The notes: generated by a model from the letters alone, not told the origin. Positions 48,833 through 58,815 are shown, counted from the stretch's first letter. The stretch: 64,000 bases of DNA from Levilactobacillus koreensis JCM 16448 (GCF_001435525.1 NZ_AZDP01000023.1:1-64000); one strand, 5' to 3'. Translations and numbers: made by a program.

Positions 48833-51800
48833 ATGAGTTTACAGTTTGTTTTGGGGAGTGCGGGGATGGACCACAGGACGCCGATGGTGGCAGCGATGGC
48901 GGCACAGCTTACATCAGTGCCAACAGACCAATGCTACTATTTGGTTCCCAACCATATTAAATTCGAGACTGAAGTGGACGTGTTAGCGGAGCTGAAGGAA
49001 CGGATGGCGCCGGATCAGCCACTGTTTGCGCAGACGCAGGTTCAAGTGTTCTCATTTACACGGCTAGCGTGGTTTTTCATGAAAAATGAACCGGTTTACC
49101 AGCTTCCTAGAATCTCAACGGCTGGCTTGAATATGCTGATCTATCAGATCATTCAGAGTCACGCCGATGAGCTGATAATTTTTCGTGGTGAAGTTGACCG
49201 GCCGGGATTCATCACGCAGCTAACGGCTCAATTAGCAGAGTTAAAAGTGGGGCAAGTTACGGCTGCTGACCTCCTGACTGCGGTCGAAAATTTGACGACG
49301 ACTAATGCCGATCTACAAGCTAAGCTACATGACCTGATGATTTTGTACGAAGCATTTGAGACCCAGATGCTGGGAAAGTACGTAGAAAATACAGACTTAC
49401 TTAATCAGCTGGCCGATTATTTAGCAACGCGGATTGATTTGAGTCATGCCCACTTCTATCTGGAAGGTTTTTCTCAATTGAGTGCGCAAGAACGTAAACT
49501 GGTCGCTGTCTTGATTCAGCGGTCGGCTAGTGTTGAAGTGGCCTTAAACTTGGACAAAGGATACCCCCAGGAGTTGCCGGATACGACGACGCTCTTTTTC
49601 CAATCAGCAAAACTCTATCACCAACTTTACGTTGAGGCTCGGGCGGACAACGTTCCCGTCTTAATTGACCAACAGGCAGCGTCCAGTCGTGTTTCAGCGG
49701 ACCTGTTGGCTTTGGATCATTTTTGGCAGGAGACCAATACGCTATCGCCCCAGCCCAAGCCTGCAGTGGCAGCCTTGAAGAATGTCAAAATTGTTCAAGC
49801 GGCTAATCGTTACGTTGAAGTTTCACACGTGGCAACGCAGATTCGTCAACTCGTTGCGAGTGGCCAGTATCGGTACCAAGACTTCTTAGTGTTGGCCCGT
49901 CATCTAGATAGCTATCAAACGGTTATCGATCCCATTTTCAAGGCGCAGGAAATCCCTTACTTTGATGATGCTGACGTTCAGATGGCCGATCATCCCTTTG
50001 TGGAGTTGATTAATGCCCTATTTGACGTCCAGCGGAAAAATTATCGATATGCCGATATCTTTCGGGTATTGAAGTCGGAGCTCCTCTTGCCACAAGACGA
50101 TGACGGTGAACCCCTAGAGTTGAATGTTTATCGGCGAGCGTTGGCCCTAACCGAAAACCTCGTTTTGAAAAATGGCTACGAGGGTCAGTATCGGTGGACA
50201 CAGGAGAAAGATTGGTTGTACACGCGTTTTTCGGCCGGGGATGATAGTGTTCAGACAACTCACGATGAGCAAGTGACGGCGCAAATCAATGTGATTCGTC
50301 ATTTTGTTAAGGCCGTATTGCCACCATTCTTTGCTAAATTAAAGGCGGCCAAAACGTATACTGAAGCATCGGCGACCCTGTACCAGTTTCTAGAAAATCA
50401 TGGGGTCAGTCAACGCCTTATGGCTTGGCGTGACCAAGCGATTGCGGCTGGGGATTTGTTCCGTGCGGGACAACCCGAACAGACGTGGGCAACCTTCTGT
50501 CAAATGCTTGATGAGTGTCATAGTATTCTGGGAGAGCAACCCTTTAACCAGGCCGATTTTCAGTCTTTGCTACAAGCTGGATTTGCTGGTGCTAAATTTA
50601 GCCAGATTCCCTCAACACTCGATCAAGTCATGATTTCTGAAAGCGGAATCGTGCAGGCAAATAATCGGAAAGTCACCTTCTTGATGGGGGCCACGGCAGA
50701 TAGCATGCCAGATGACCAAGTCCCGACGACGTTACTTGCTGATAATGATCGTCAGGACTTGAGTGAACAGTTGCAAGCAACTGATGCCAACAGCTATTTA
50801 CGTGATGATGCGGCGACTCAACTAGCAGGTGAACCCTATCTGAACTATCTGGCGTTTTTGAGTGGGAGTGACCGGTTGATCTTTAGCTATCCAGCGACGA
50901 GTGACGGTGATGGTAGCCTACAAATTTCGCCGTACGTTGCACGGATCCGCGACTACTTTAAGCTGCCAGTTACGTTGGCTGTAGCGGCGCCAGAAGCGCA
51001 ACAGACGGACATTTTACCCTTTGTGGGGACGCGGCGGACAACGTTACGCCATCTGGTGCAGGCTAGTCATGATAGTCAAACACGTGAGCAGCCACTGTCG
51101 CCCAACTGGCTCTACGTTTTGCGTCTTTTAAGAGCGGACACGACTTATGGGGAGCTGACGACTAAACTGTTGGGGAGCCTGAGCTATCGCAATGTACCGC
51201 AACAGCTGACACCAGATATCGTGACGCAGTTATACGGTAATAAAATTAGTACGTCTATTTCGAAACTGGAAGAGTACTATGCGAATCCGTATGCCTACTT
51301 CTTGAAATATGGCTTAAAGCTACAGGAACGGGACGTCTTTGAACTCTCGCCGGCTAGCACGGGGGAATTTTTCCATGCGACGATGGATGGCCTAATGAAA
51401 ATCGTTAATGAGCAAAAGCTGAATTTGTCAGACTTAGATGACCAACAACTACGAGAAATGACGGATGAAGTTATTGCAAAAGTCTTAGATACCACGACTA
51501 ATCCACAGTTCGCCATCTTAGAGAGTTCTAACCGAATGGTCTACATTCGTCAGCAGTTAATTAAGACGATGCGTCAGATGGCGAAGACACTACATGAACA
51601 GAGTAAACGAACAAAGCTACGGCCTAAGCGAACGGAAGTCCAGTTTGGATTAGGAGATGAACGTGGACTAGAAGCCTTATCATTCGATTTAGCGAAGCGA
51701 CGAAAAGTCACAGTTCGTGGGCGAATTGACCGGTTAGACGCCATGCAATTACAAGATAAGACGTACCTGGGCATCGTTGACTATAAGAGTTCCGAGCATA

Positions 51801-52438
51801 AGTTTAGTTATCAGGACGCTTACTATGGGCAGGCCATGCAGATGTTAACGTACTTAGATGCCGTCAAGAAGAACCTACCGGAATTGCTGGCAAATGATAC
51901 GCCAGTTAATGCTGAATTAGCTGGCGCCGTCTATCTCCATTTGCAAAACCCGATTTTAAAGGCCGCCGATGTTTTGGGAACAGATCCACTGGAGGCGTTA
52001 CTCAAAGCAGAACAGTATCAAGGCTTGTTGTTGGATGATCCAGACCTATTAACCAATCTAGATTCCTTGTTTGCGACGGATAATTATAGTGGGAGTTCGT
52101 TGTTATTCCGTGGATTACGACGCACGGTTAAAGGGACAATTACGTCTTACAGTAAGATGTTGGTCAAGCCGGCTGAATTAGATCTGCTACTCAAGCATAC
52201 GGAACGGCTAATTAAACGCGCAGCGACGGAAATATTTGACGGGCACGTGGATTTGGCGCCATTTCGGGAGCAAAATCGAACCGCATTACAATTTTCACCG
52301 TACAAGTCAATTATGCAATTTGACCCGTTGCTAAAAGAGAACAACTATCGGGAATTACCGACGCTAAAGAAAGACGATGTGATGGCCCGAATCAAGGCCG
52401 AACAAGAAAAGGAGGCAGCCGATGAGCGCAAAATTTAG
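48833..52438 (+). CDS. rexB: ATP-dependent nuclease subunit B (RexB/AddB)
   Basis: A 1201-residue subunit of the RexAB (AddAB) helicase-nuclease that resects double-strand breaks for RecA. The C-terminal RecB-type nuclease motif GIVDYKSSEHKF lies near residue 980. The N-terminal Walker A of classical AddB is not kept: LGSAGMDHRTPM stands where GxxGxGKS/T is expected. The four cysteines of the AddB iron-sulphur cluster are also absent. Both losses are typical of the Lactobacillales RexB branch. AGGAGG lies about eight bases before the ATG. It overlaps rexA by 17 bases, so the two are translationally coupled. Confidence 0.92.
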   Translation: MSLQFVLGSAGMDHRTPMVAAMAAQLTSVPTDQCYYLVPNHIKFETEVDVLAELKERMAPDQPLFAQTQVQVFSFTRLAWFFMKNEPVYQLPRISTAGLNMLIYQIIQSHADELIIFRGEVDRPGFITQLTAQLAELKVGQVTAADLLTAVENLTTTNADLQAKLHDLMILYEAFETQMLGKYVENTDLLNQLADYLATRIDLSHAHFYLEGFSQLSAQERKLVAVLIQRSASVEVALNLDKGYPQELPDTTTLFFQSAKLYHQLYVEARADNVPVLIDQQAASSRVSADLLALDHFWQETNTLSPQPKPAVAALKNVKIVQAANRYVEVSHVATQIRQLVASGQYRYQDFLVLARHLDSYQTVIDPIFKAQEIPYFDDADVQMADHPFVELINALFDVQRKNYRYADIFRVLKSELLLPQDDDGEPLELNVYRRALALTENLVLKNGYEGQYRWTQEKDWLYTRFSAGDDSVQTTHDEQVTAQINVIRHFVKAVLPPFFAKLKAAKTYTEASATLYQFLENHGVSQRLMAWRDQAIAAGDLFRAGQPEQTWATFCQMLDECHSILGEQPFNQADFQSLLQAGFAGAKFSQIPSTLDQVMISESGIVQANNRKVTFLMGATADSMPDDQVPTTLLADNDRQDLSEQLQATDANSYLRDDAATQLAGEPYLNYLAFLSGSDRLIFSYPATSDGDGSLQISPYVARIRDYFKLPVTLAVAAPEAQQTDILPFVGTRRTTLRHLVQASHDSQTREQPLSPNWLYVLRLLRADTTYGELTTKLLGSLSYRNVPQQLTPDIVTQLYGNKISTSISKLEEYYANPYAYFLKYGLKLQERDVFELSPASTGEFFHATMDGLMKIVNEQKLNLSDLDDQQLREMTDEVIAKVLDTTTNPQFAILESSNRMVYIRQQLIKTMRQMAKTLHEQSKRTKLRPKRTEVQFGLGDERGLEALSFDLAKRRKVTVRGRIDRLDAMQLQDKTYLGIVDYKSSEHKFSYQDAYYGQAMQMLTYLDAVKKNLPELLANDTPVNAELAGAVYLHLQNPILKAADVLGTDPLEALLKAEQYQGLLLDDPDLLTNLDSLFATDNYSGSSLLFRGLRRTVKGTITSYSKMLVKPAELDLLLKHTERLIKRAATEIFDGHVDLAPFREQNRTALQFSPYKSIMQFDPLLKENNYRELPTLKKDDVMARIKAEQEKEAADERKI

Positions 52439-55400
52439 TTTTACACCTAGCCAAGATCAGGCGATTCACCAGACCGGGAATAATCTATTAGTATCTGCAT
52501 CAGCCGGGTCCGGAAAGACGCGGGTATTGGTTCAACGCGTTATTGAGCACTTGAAGTCCGGAATGGGAATCGACGAAATTTTAATCGTGACCTTTACCAA
52601 AGCGGCTGCTGCCGAGATGCGAGACCGGATTCAGACGGCCTTGCGCCAAGAACTCGCAGCTAATCAGGGAAATAGTGACCGGCAGGCGTTTTATTTGCGA
52701 CAGCTAAATCAACTCCCCGTGGCTGATATCAGTACGCTCGATGCGTTTTGCCTCCGTATTTTACAGCATTACTATTACGTGATCGACCTCGACCCGGTCT
52801 TTCGCTTGCTGGCAGATGAGACCGAGAATGCGTTGCTTCGAGACGAAGTTTGGTCGGACTTACGTGAACAGCTTTACGCTGATGACAAAAGTGGTCTGTT
52901 TGCTCGGTTGACGGAGAATTTTTCCGGTGACCGTAGTGATGATGGGTTAGCTGAGCTGGTGCAACAGACGTATACCTTTGCCAACGCCACACCGGATCCG
53001 GTGGCCTGGCTAACAGCGTTGCCAAAACCCTATCAGTTGGATAGCGACCAGTTGACACAAACGACGTTCTATCAGCAGAAATTGGCTCCTTTGTTTACTG
53101 CACAGTTGCAACAGATTCAAGCCGATTTAACCAGTGCTGAGCAGTTGGCGACGAATAATAGCCTAGAAAAGCAGGCGGCTCATCTACAGACTGTTTTGGC
53201 TAGTCTTCAGGGCGTTTTAAATTTAGTTTCTAGTGGGAGCTGGAACGATTTGCGGGCCGCTGTTCAGGACTTTACATGGGGGCGGATGCCCAGCATTCGA
53301 AAAACTAACGAAGACTACCCGGTTTACAATGAACTCAAGACAACTTACTACGATCCGGCACGAAAGCAATTGGATGCGTTAAAGAAGACTTACTTGATTC
53401 AGAGTGAGAAACAGGCCATGACGACCATTGAAAAGTCAGGGGAATTAGTTGGCAAATTGGCCAGAGTTGTTATCGGTTTTCGGAAAGCCTATCGTGCAGA
53501 GAAACAGCGACGCCATGTGCTGGACTTTGCGGATATTGAGCATGCCGCACTAGAGATTTTAGCCAGTGATACCGAGCAATCGCGCCACGTTGCTGCACAG
53601 CTACGTGATCAGTATGCCGAAATCATGATTGATGAGTATCAGGATACGAATGGCTTACAAGAGGCTATTTTAACGGCGATTGCTGAGCCGGCGCCAAAAG
53701 GAAATCTCTTTATGGTGGGGGATGTGAAGCAGTCAATTTACCGGTTCCGGCAAGCTGATCCAACGTTGTTTATGGGGAAGACGGACCGGTATGCTGTTGA
53801 CGAGAACGCTGGGCAACTGATTACGTTAGCCGAAAATTTCCGGTCGATGAAAAATGTCGATGATTTTACCAATCTTATTTTCAAGCAATTAATGGATCGT
53901 GAATTAGGTGAGATTGCTTATACCGGGTCAGCCCAGTTAAAATTTGGCGCAACTTACTATCCAGAAGATGTTGAGAGTACGGCAGAACTCTTAGTCTACC
54001 TAACCGAGGGTGCTGAAGAGAACCAAAATGGAGAGCCGATGGATGAACGGTTCCAGGTTGACGACAAGCATCAAGGTGAAGTCTTGATGACGGGGAAGAA
54101 AATTCAGGAGCTAATAGCGGCTAAGACGCCAATTTATGACCGGGAGAAGAAGCAAGTTCGGCCCATGGCCTATCGGGATATCAATCTGCTGACGCCCACG
54201 CGGACTAACAATTTGATTATCACCGATGAGCTTCGGCGAATGGGAATCCCTATCGTAGTCAACGATGCGCAGAACTATTTTAAGACGACCGAAATTCAAA
54301 TCATGATGTCGTTGCTACGAATTATTGATAATCCCTACCAGGACATTCCACTGGCGGCGGTGTTGCGTTCGCCGATTGTGGGCTTGAATGAAAATGAGTT
54401 GGCGTTACTACGGATCAATCAGAAGACGGGGGACTATTATCAAGCACTCTTGCACTTCCAGCAAACCTTCGCAACGGGGACCAGTAGCGAGATGCAACAG
54501 CGAGTTCACGAAAAAATCGGTCATTTCTTAGAGCAACTGCAGACTTTTCGTGACATTGCACAACAAAATGAGTTGGTCACGCTGATTTGGCGTATTTATC
54601 AAGAGACGGGTTTCCTTGATTATGTCGGTGGGATGCCGGCCGGAGAACAGCGTCAAGCAAACCTGCATGCCTTGTATGAACGTGCGCAGAGTTACGAAAA
54701 GAGTAGTTTTAAAGGCCTCTTCCAATTTGTCCGGTTCGTCGAACGACTGCAGGAGCGTGATGCCGACTTGGCGGGCGCACCAGTGCAAACGGCCGAAAAT
54801 GCGGTGTCTGTGATGACGATTCACGGAAGCAAGGGGCTGGAGTTTCCAGTCGTTTTCATCATGGACGCTTCGCATCAATTCAATCGTCAAGATCAGCAAG
54901 GGAACTACGTCATGAGTGGGAAAACTGGGATTGGCATCGACTACCTGGACACTGAAAGTCGAATTAAGGCACCGAGCTTACAAAAGCTGGTGACAGCACA
55001 AGCTATTTCCCGGGCCAGCTTAGCCGAGGAAATGCGGAAACTATACGTTGCGCTGACGCGAGCAGAATCACGACTCTATATTGTGGGGTCACATAAGTCC
55101 CAAGACGAAGCGCTCAGTGCCTGGGAGCAGGCTTACCAGAGCCCTGACCTCGTATTGAATGCCACTTTGCGAGAAAAGAATACGCTAGCAAACTACCTGG
55201 ATTGGATTGGGATGTGTTTGATTCGTGATCCACGTTTTGATTCAGAGCTACGGACAGAATCCAGTGCCTTCTCTGGTCTTGCAGGTGATCCGGCTAAATT
55301 CAAAGTGTCCTTTGAAACGGCGGCAGATATTGAACCAGAACAGAACGTAGGTGAGGCAGCTGCCGATTGGTTGCAGACAGCTAGTCGGACTGCCGAAGAG

Positions 55401-56198
55401 GTGGCAGATACGGCGGTTTCTGGTGAGCAGATCAAGGCAATTATGGATTTTCAGTATCCACATCAAGCAGCGACAGAAACAACGGCTTATCAGTCCGTCT
55501 CTGAGGCGAAGCGACTGTTTGAAGACCCCGATAACACCAAGATTGGAGAATACCAACCGACCGAGCGGGGGCAGGCTGGACGGCGTTTCGTCACACATGA
55601 CTTTGCGCGGCCAGAGTTTCTCCAAACGGTGCGAGAGCCTCTACCAACTGAAATCGGGAGTGCTACCCACTTGGTTTTGCAGCAGTTGGATGTCACCTCG
55701 GCACCGACGGAAGAGAGCGTCCAGTCACTGATTGACCAGCTAGTTGCCGATCAAGTCTTATCAGCAGAAGTCGCACAGCGTGTGCAACCGGAGCTGATTT
55801 TGCGATTCTTTGCGAGTGATTTGGGTCAAAAGATTTTAGCGGCTCCCGACCAACTTCATCGTGAGGTACCATTTTCACTCTTGATGCCGGCCCGAAGCCT
55901 GTTCCGTGACTTTAAGGAAATGGAGTCACAAGTGCTTGTCCATGGGATCGTCGATGGTTATTTGTTGACCCCAACTGGGGTGGTGCTGTTTGATTATAAG
56001 ACGGATCACGTGAATTCACGCGATGTTGCCAAGAGTGAAGCGAAGCTGTTGGAACGGTATGGCGGCCAAGTTAATCTCTATGCCACAGCCTTAAAACAGA
56101 TGACGGGACAGCCAATTATTGCTCAGTATCTGTATTTATTGGCGACAGGAGATTTAGTCGCGGTCCCTACACAACAGATCCAGAACTTAGATAATTAG
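52422..56198 (+). CDS. rexA: ATP-dependent helicase/nuclease subunit A (RexA/AddA)
   Basis: A 1258-residue UvrD-type (SF1A) helicase fused to a RecB-type nuclease. Walker A is SASAGSGKT (residues 25-33), Walker B is IMIDEYQDTN near 403-412, motif VI region is KLYVALTRAESRLYIVG near 877 and VMTIHGSKGLEFPVVF lies near 796. The nuclease motif is GVVLFDYKTDHV near 1185. With RexB it unwinds and trims broken ends, stopping at Chi. AAAAGGAGG lies before the ATG within rexB's 3' end. Length and domain order are complete; terminator follows. Confidence 0.95.
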   Translation: MSAKFSFTPSQDQAIHQTGNNLLVSASAGSGKTRVLVQRVIEHLKSGMGIDEILIVTFTKAAAAEMRDRIQTALRQELAANQGNSDRQAFYLRQLNQLPVADISTLDAFCLRILQHYYYVIDLDPVFRLLADETENALLRDEVWSDLREQLYADDKSGLFARLTENFSGDRSDDGLAELVQQTYTFANATPDPVAWLTALPKPYQLDSDQLTQTTFYQQKLAPLFTAQLQQIQADLTSAEQLATNNSLEKQAAHLQTVLASLQGVLNLVSSGSWNDLRAAVQDFTWGRMPSIRKTNEDYPVYNELKTTYYDPARKQLDALKKTYLIQSEKQAMTTIEKSGELVGKLARVVIGFRKAYRAEKQRRHVLDFADIEHAALEILASDTEQSRHVAAQLRDQYAEIMIDEYQDTNGLQEAILTAIAEPAPKGNLFMVGDVKQSIYRFRQADPTLFMGKTDRYAVDENAGQLITLAENFRSMKNVDDFTNLIFKQLMDRELGEIAYTGSAQLKFGATYYPEDVESTAELLVYLTEGAEENQNGEPMDERFQVDDKHQGEVLMTGKKIQELIAAKTPIYDREKKQVRPMAYRDINLLTPTRTNNLIITDELRRMGIPIVVNDAQNYFKTTEIQIMMSLLRIIDNPYQDIPLAAVLRSPIVGLNENELALLRINQKTGDYYQALLHFQQTFATGTSSEMQQRVHEKIGHFLEQLQTFRDIAQQNELVTLIWRIYQETGFLDYVGGMPAGEQRQANLHALYERAQSYEKSSFKGLFQFVRFVERLQERDADLAGAPVQTAENAVSVMTIHGSKGLEFPVVFIMDASHQFNRQDQQGNYVMSGKTGIGIDYLDTESRIKAPSLQKLVTAQAISRASLAEEMRKLYVALTRAESRLYIVGSHKSQDEALSAWEQAYQSPDLVLNATLREKNTLANYLDWIGMCLIRDPRFDSELRTESSAFSGLAGDPAKFKVSFETAADIEPEQNVGEAAADWLQTASRTAEEVADTAVSGEQIKAIMDFQYPHQAATETTAYQSVSEAKRLFEDPDNTKIGEYQPTERGQAGRRFVTHDFARPEFLQTVREPLPTEIGSATHLVLQQLDVTSAPTEESVQSLIDQLVADQVLSAEVAQRVQPELILRFFASDLGQKILAAPDQLHREVPFSLLMPARSLFRDFKEMESQVLVHGIVDGYLLTPTGVVLFDYKTDHVNSRDVAKSEAKLLERYGGQVNLYATALKQMTGQPIIAQYLYLLATGDLVAVPTQQIQNLDN

Positions 56199-56206
56199 CG
56201 CAAATT

Positions 56207-56244
56207 AAAAAGCGGTTGACCCCAAATGAGCCAACCGCTTTTCT
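56207..56244. terminator. Bidirectional terminator of rexBA and the convergent small gene
   Basis: AAAAAGCGGTTG and CAACCGCTTTT form an 11-base stem with flanking A and T tracts. Confidence 0.88.
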
Positions 56245-56436
56245 TTACTGATGAATTAACAATAGCGAAGTCAGAATAAATAATTGAACGGCCATGACGA
56301 CCAGCACGCCCGTAAAGCAACGGCTGTAGTGGTGATCACGGTGGAATAAGTAGCCGAGGGTGCTGGCCAAGGCAATAAAGCCGACAGTGACCAGAATGAT
56401 CAGTTTGATTTTAACGTCGAAATCTTGCGTTAGCAT
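56245..56436 (-). CDS. Small two-helix membrane protein
   Basis: A 63-residue peptide with two hydrophobic segments (about residues 8-28 and 40-60) separated by a His-rich loop (FHRDHHYSRC). AGGAAG lies about nine bases before the ATG. The family is not recognised. The stop codon overlaps the end of the rexBA terminator, a compact convergent arrangement. Confidence 0.6.
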   Translation of the reverse strand: MLTQDFDVKIKLIILVTVGFIALASTLGYLFHRDHHYSRCFTGVLVVMAVQLFILTSLLLIHQ

Positions 56437-56500
56437 CGCGTACGCTTCCTTTACACAGATTAGTTATCGCTATTATACCAGATGTCTGGGCAGTTGCTGA

Positions 56501-57670
56501 CTAATCGCGTTCAAGCATAAGGGCAATGCCCATACCGCCGCCGATGCACATCGAGGCGAGGCCACGGTGACCACCGCTGCGCATTAGTTCGTGCAGTAAC
56601 GTTACGACGATTCGTGTTCCGGAGGCACCCAGGGGATGACCCAGGGCGATGCTGCCACCGTTAACGTTTAGTTTATGAGTCGGTATTTTTAAGTCGCGGG
56701 TAATCGCAACGGATTGGGCGGCAAAGGCTTCATTAATTTCAAAGCGGTCAATCCCCGCAACTGTCGCGTGGGTGCGGTCAAGCATCTTTTGGATGGCGTA
56801 GACGGGCGCATAACCCATGATGGCCGGATCAATGCCAGCTTCCTGGTAGCCTGTAAGTGTAGCTAAGTAAGGGATATTGGCAGCAATGGCCGTCGATTTA
56901 CGCATGAGGATCATGGCTGCTGCACCGTCGTTTAGCCCAGCGGCATTGCCGGCTGTGACCGTGCCATTGGATTTAAATGAAGGCTTTAGCGCCGCCAACT
57001 GTGCAGCGGAGGTTGTCGTCCGAACAGCTTCATCCGTTGTAATCAGCTGATCGCCAACGGGAACGGGGACGATTTCAGCGTCAAAGCGGTGTTCTAACTG
57101 TGCCTGGGTCGCATTTTGTTGTGAGCGGAGAGCAAAGGCATCTTGTTCCTCCCGGCTAACGTGATATTTCGTTGCGACGTTCTCGGCCGTGATGCCCATA
57201 GGAATGTCGTTAAACGCATCTACTAAGCCGTCCTTGGCCAAACTATCAACCAGCGTCATATCACCAAATTTATGACCAAAACGTGAATGAGGGCTCAAAT
57301 AGGGCGCCTGGCTCATGCTCTCCGTGCCACCGACTAAAACGGCGTCGGCGTCACCTAATAGGATAGCGCTTTGGCCAAGTCGAATAGCTTTTAGGCTAGA
57401 CCCACAGACCTGATTGACGGTCATCGCGGTGCTGGTGACGGGGATACCGGCGTTGAGTTCAATTTGGCGAGCCACGTTTTGGCCCTGGCCTGCTTGCAGA
57501 ACCGTACCGAAGATGGTCTGCTGAATCATGGCGGGTGTGAGGCCACTTCGTTCGATGGCGGCCTTTGCAGCGAGGGTCCCCAGTTGAACGGCGGAAACGG
57601 ACCGGAAATTCTTACCGAATTTTCCGATGGGGGTCCGGACCGCGCTAACAATTACAACTTCTTCTGCCAT
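56501..57670 (-). CDS. Acetyl-CoA acetyltransferase (thiolase)
   Basis: A 389-residue biosynthetic thiolase that condenses two acetyl-CoA to acetoacetyl-CoA, the first step of the mevalonate pathway by which lactobacilli make isoprenoids. Catalytic residues: nucleophile Cys89 (NQVCGSSLKA), His near residue 347 (GGSIALGHPLGASG) and Cys near 377 (CIGGGMGIALM). AAAAGGAGA lies about ten bases upstream of the ATG at 57670, which is used in preference to the leftover frame extending to 57760. No other mevalonate gene is in the window. Monocistronic. Confidence 0.93.
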   Translation of the reverse strand: MAEEVVIVSAVRTPIGKFGKNFRSVSAVQLGTLAAKAAIERSGLTPAMIQQTIFGTVLQAGQGQNVARQIELNAGIPVTSTAMTVNQVCGSSLKAIRLGQSAILLGDADAVLVGGTESMSQAPYLSPHSRFGHKFGDMTLVDSLAKDGLVDAFNDIPMGITAENVATKYHVSREEQDAFALRSQQNATQAQLEHRFDAEIVPVPVGDQLITTDEAVRTTTSAAQLAALKPSFKSNGTVTAGNAAGLNDGAAAMILMRKSTAIAANIPYLATLTGYQEAGIDPAIMGYAPVYAIQKMLDRTHATVAGIDRFEINEAFAAQSVAITRDLKIPTHKLNVNGGSIALGHPLGASGTRIVVTLLHELMRSGGHRGLASMCIGGGMGIALMLERD

Positions 57671-57911
57671 GCTATTAGTTTCTCCTTTTCCGATAATGTC
57701 CGAAACTCTAATATAACCGACTTTGCAGGATTTGTCTTGAAATTGACCCGTAATTACCAACAGATTTGAATTTTCTTAAATTTTTTCGACCGGTACCGGG
57801 TAAATTATGAGAAGGTCAACTATTCTTGTTATTATTAGTATTTAGGCCAGCTAACTTACTAATTAATACTTACGGATTCGGAATTGATTATAAAAATATT
57901 TATCTTAAGGG

Positions 57912-57940
57912 TTGCAATTCATTTTTATTCATGCTAAAGT
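57912..57940 (+). promoter_or_regulatory. Promoter of the T-box transcript
   Basis: TTGCAA at 57912-57917, a 17-base spacer and an extended -10 TGCTAAAGT (57932-57940). Start near 57947. The 57671-57911 stretch between the thiolase gene and this promoter holds no gene; a nine-base near-palindrome (ACCGGTACCGG region) lies at about 57790. Confidence 0.65.
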
Positions 57941-57964
57941 GTACCCAACATCAAAAAACGAATA

Positions 57965-58181
57965 AGAAATCTTTCAAACGAAGTAGTGATCTATCTGGGA
58001 GCTCAGAGAATTGGCGGTCGGTGCAAGCCATGCAGGGTAGGTTTAACGAAATACGAAAGCTGTTTCTTCGGGGTACCGCCACGTTATCGGAGGTTAAAGT
58101 GTAGAGGCTGAGAGTCTCTGAAGCTGGGTGGTACCGCGCTAAGGCGTCCCTTCTATTTGATATAGAAGGGACGCCTTTTTT
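57965..58181 (+). promoter_or_regulatory. T-box riboswitch, tyrosine specifier
   Basis: A complete T-box leader. GAAATCTTTC near 57966 pairs with GAAAGCTGTTTC near 58055; ATCTATCT pairs with GGGTAGGT. The specifier loop holds AGTAGTGA on one side and TAC (58052-58054, Tyr) at its 3' end, followed by a purine. The T-box GGGTGGTACCGCG is at 58126-58138, with UGGU in the antiterminator bulge, which pairs with an A-discriminator tRNA such as tRNA-Tyr. The terminator follows: AAGGCGTCCC stem (58141-58155 with 58163-58177) and T-run. Uncharged tRNA-Tyr would prevent termination. Confidence 0.88.
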
Positions 58182-58211
58182 GATGCTAATAAAATTTTTT
58201 GGAGGTATTTG

Positions 58212-58364
58212 ATGATGAAGAATACGAATGCAGGATTAATGGATGACCGGTTACATTGCCCAGAGTGCGGGGATATTGTCTTTAAGAAGGTTTCTGGAGA
58301 GGCCACGTTAGAGTGCACGAATTGTGGCCATCGAATTGGTGAGTTAGAAAAGCTAACCCACTAG
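58212..58364 (+). CDS. Small zinc-ribbon protein under T-box control
   Basis: A 50-residue protein missed by length filters. It begins MMKNTNAGLMDDRLH and carries two CxxC pairs, CPEC and CTNC, about 16 residues apart, the pattern of a zinc ribbon. It ends GHRIGELEKLTH. TTGGAGG lies about eight bases before the ATG pair at 58212. It is the first gene after the T-box terminator, so its expression should rise when tRNA-Tyr is uncharged. The function is unknown; small zinc ribbons often bind RNA, the ribosome or a partner protein. Confidence 0.75.
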   Translation: MMKNTNAGLMDDRLHCPECGDIVFKKVSGEATLECTNCGHRIGELEKLTH

Positions 58365-58408
58365 CAAAGGGGATATTTATGCACAAAAATAAACTAGGAG
58401 GAATGAAT

Positions 58409-58672
58409 ATGCAAAATACGCACGAGGCAACACTAGATGAAACCGAAACGCATCCGACTCGCGTAAAATGGATTAGTCTCGCCGTTACGTTATTAATTAC
58501 GACGCCATTAATTATAACTTTAGTAATGTTTAAATGGTCGAGTATGGCGCTCATGCCACTATTAATAATTGTTGGTTCTCTGGTCGCAATAGTTATTGGT
58601 GTATGGCATTTAGCCGTCCAGTTGGTCACGGTCATTAGAGAGGGTGGGGATAGTGACTTCCGCGAAAGATAG
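58409..58672 (+). CDS. Small two-helix membrane protein under T-box control
   Basis: An 87-residue protein with a polar N-terminus (MQNTHEATLDETETHPTR), two hydrophobic segments (about residues 22-40 and 47-72) and a charged end (REGGDSDFRER). AGGAGG stands eight bases before the second ATG pair at 58409-58415. An ATG at 58379, with AAAGGGG upstream, would add ten residues and is also possible. It is 44 bases behind the zinc-ribbon gene and closes the T-box unit before a strong terminator. The family is not recognised. Confidence 0.68.
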   Translation: MQNTHEATLDETETHPTRVKWISLAVTLLITTPLIITLVMFKWSSMALMPLLIIVGSLVAIVIGVWHLAVQLVTVIREGGDSDFRER

Positions 58673-58700
58673 TGGTTATGATTATATAGTTTCAGAGCGG

Positions 58701-58734
58701 CGTCATATGGAAAATACCCCATATGGCGTTTTTT
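58701..58734 (+). terminator. Terminator closing the T-box unit
   Basis: CGTCATATGG and CCATATGGCG pair with one G-U, followed by six T. It separates the two T-box-controlled genes from the genes before tyrS. Confidence 0.85.
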
Positions 58735-58815
58735 GTAATAGTTAATTAGAATTTACATAGGACATTATTATAGAATATACTAGACGATATTAAAGATTTA
58801 GTTGGAGGAATTAGT

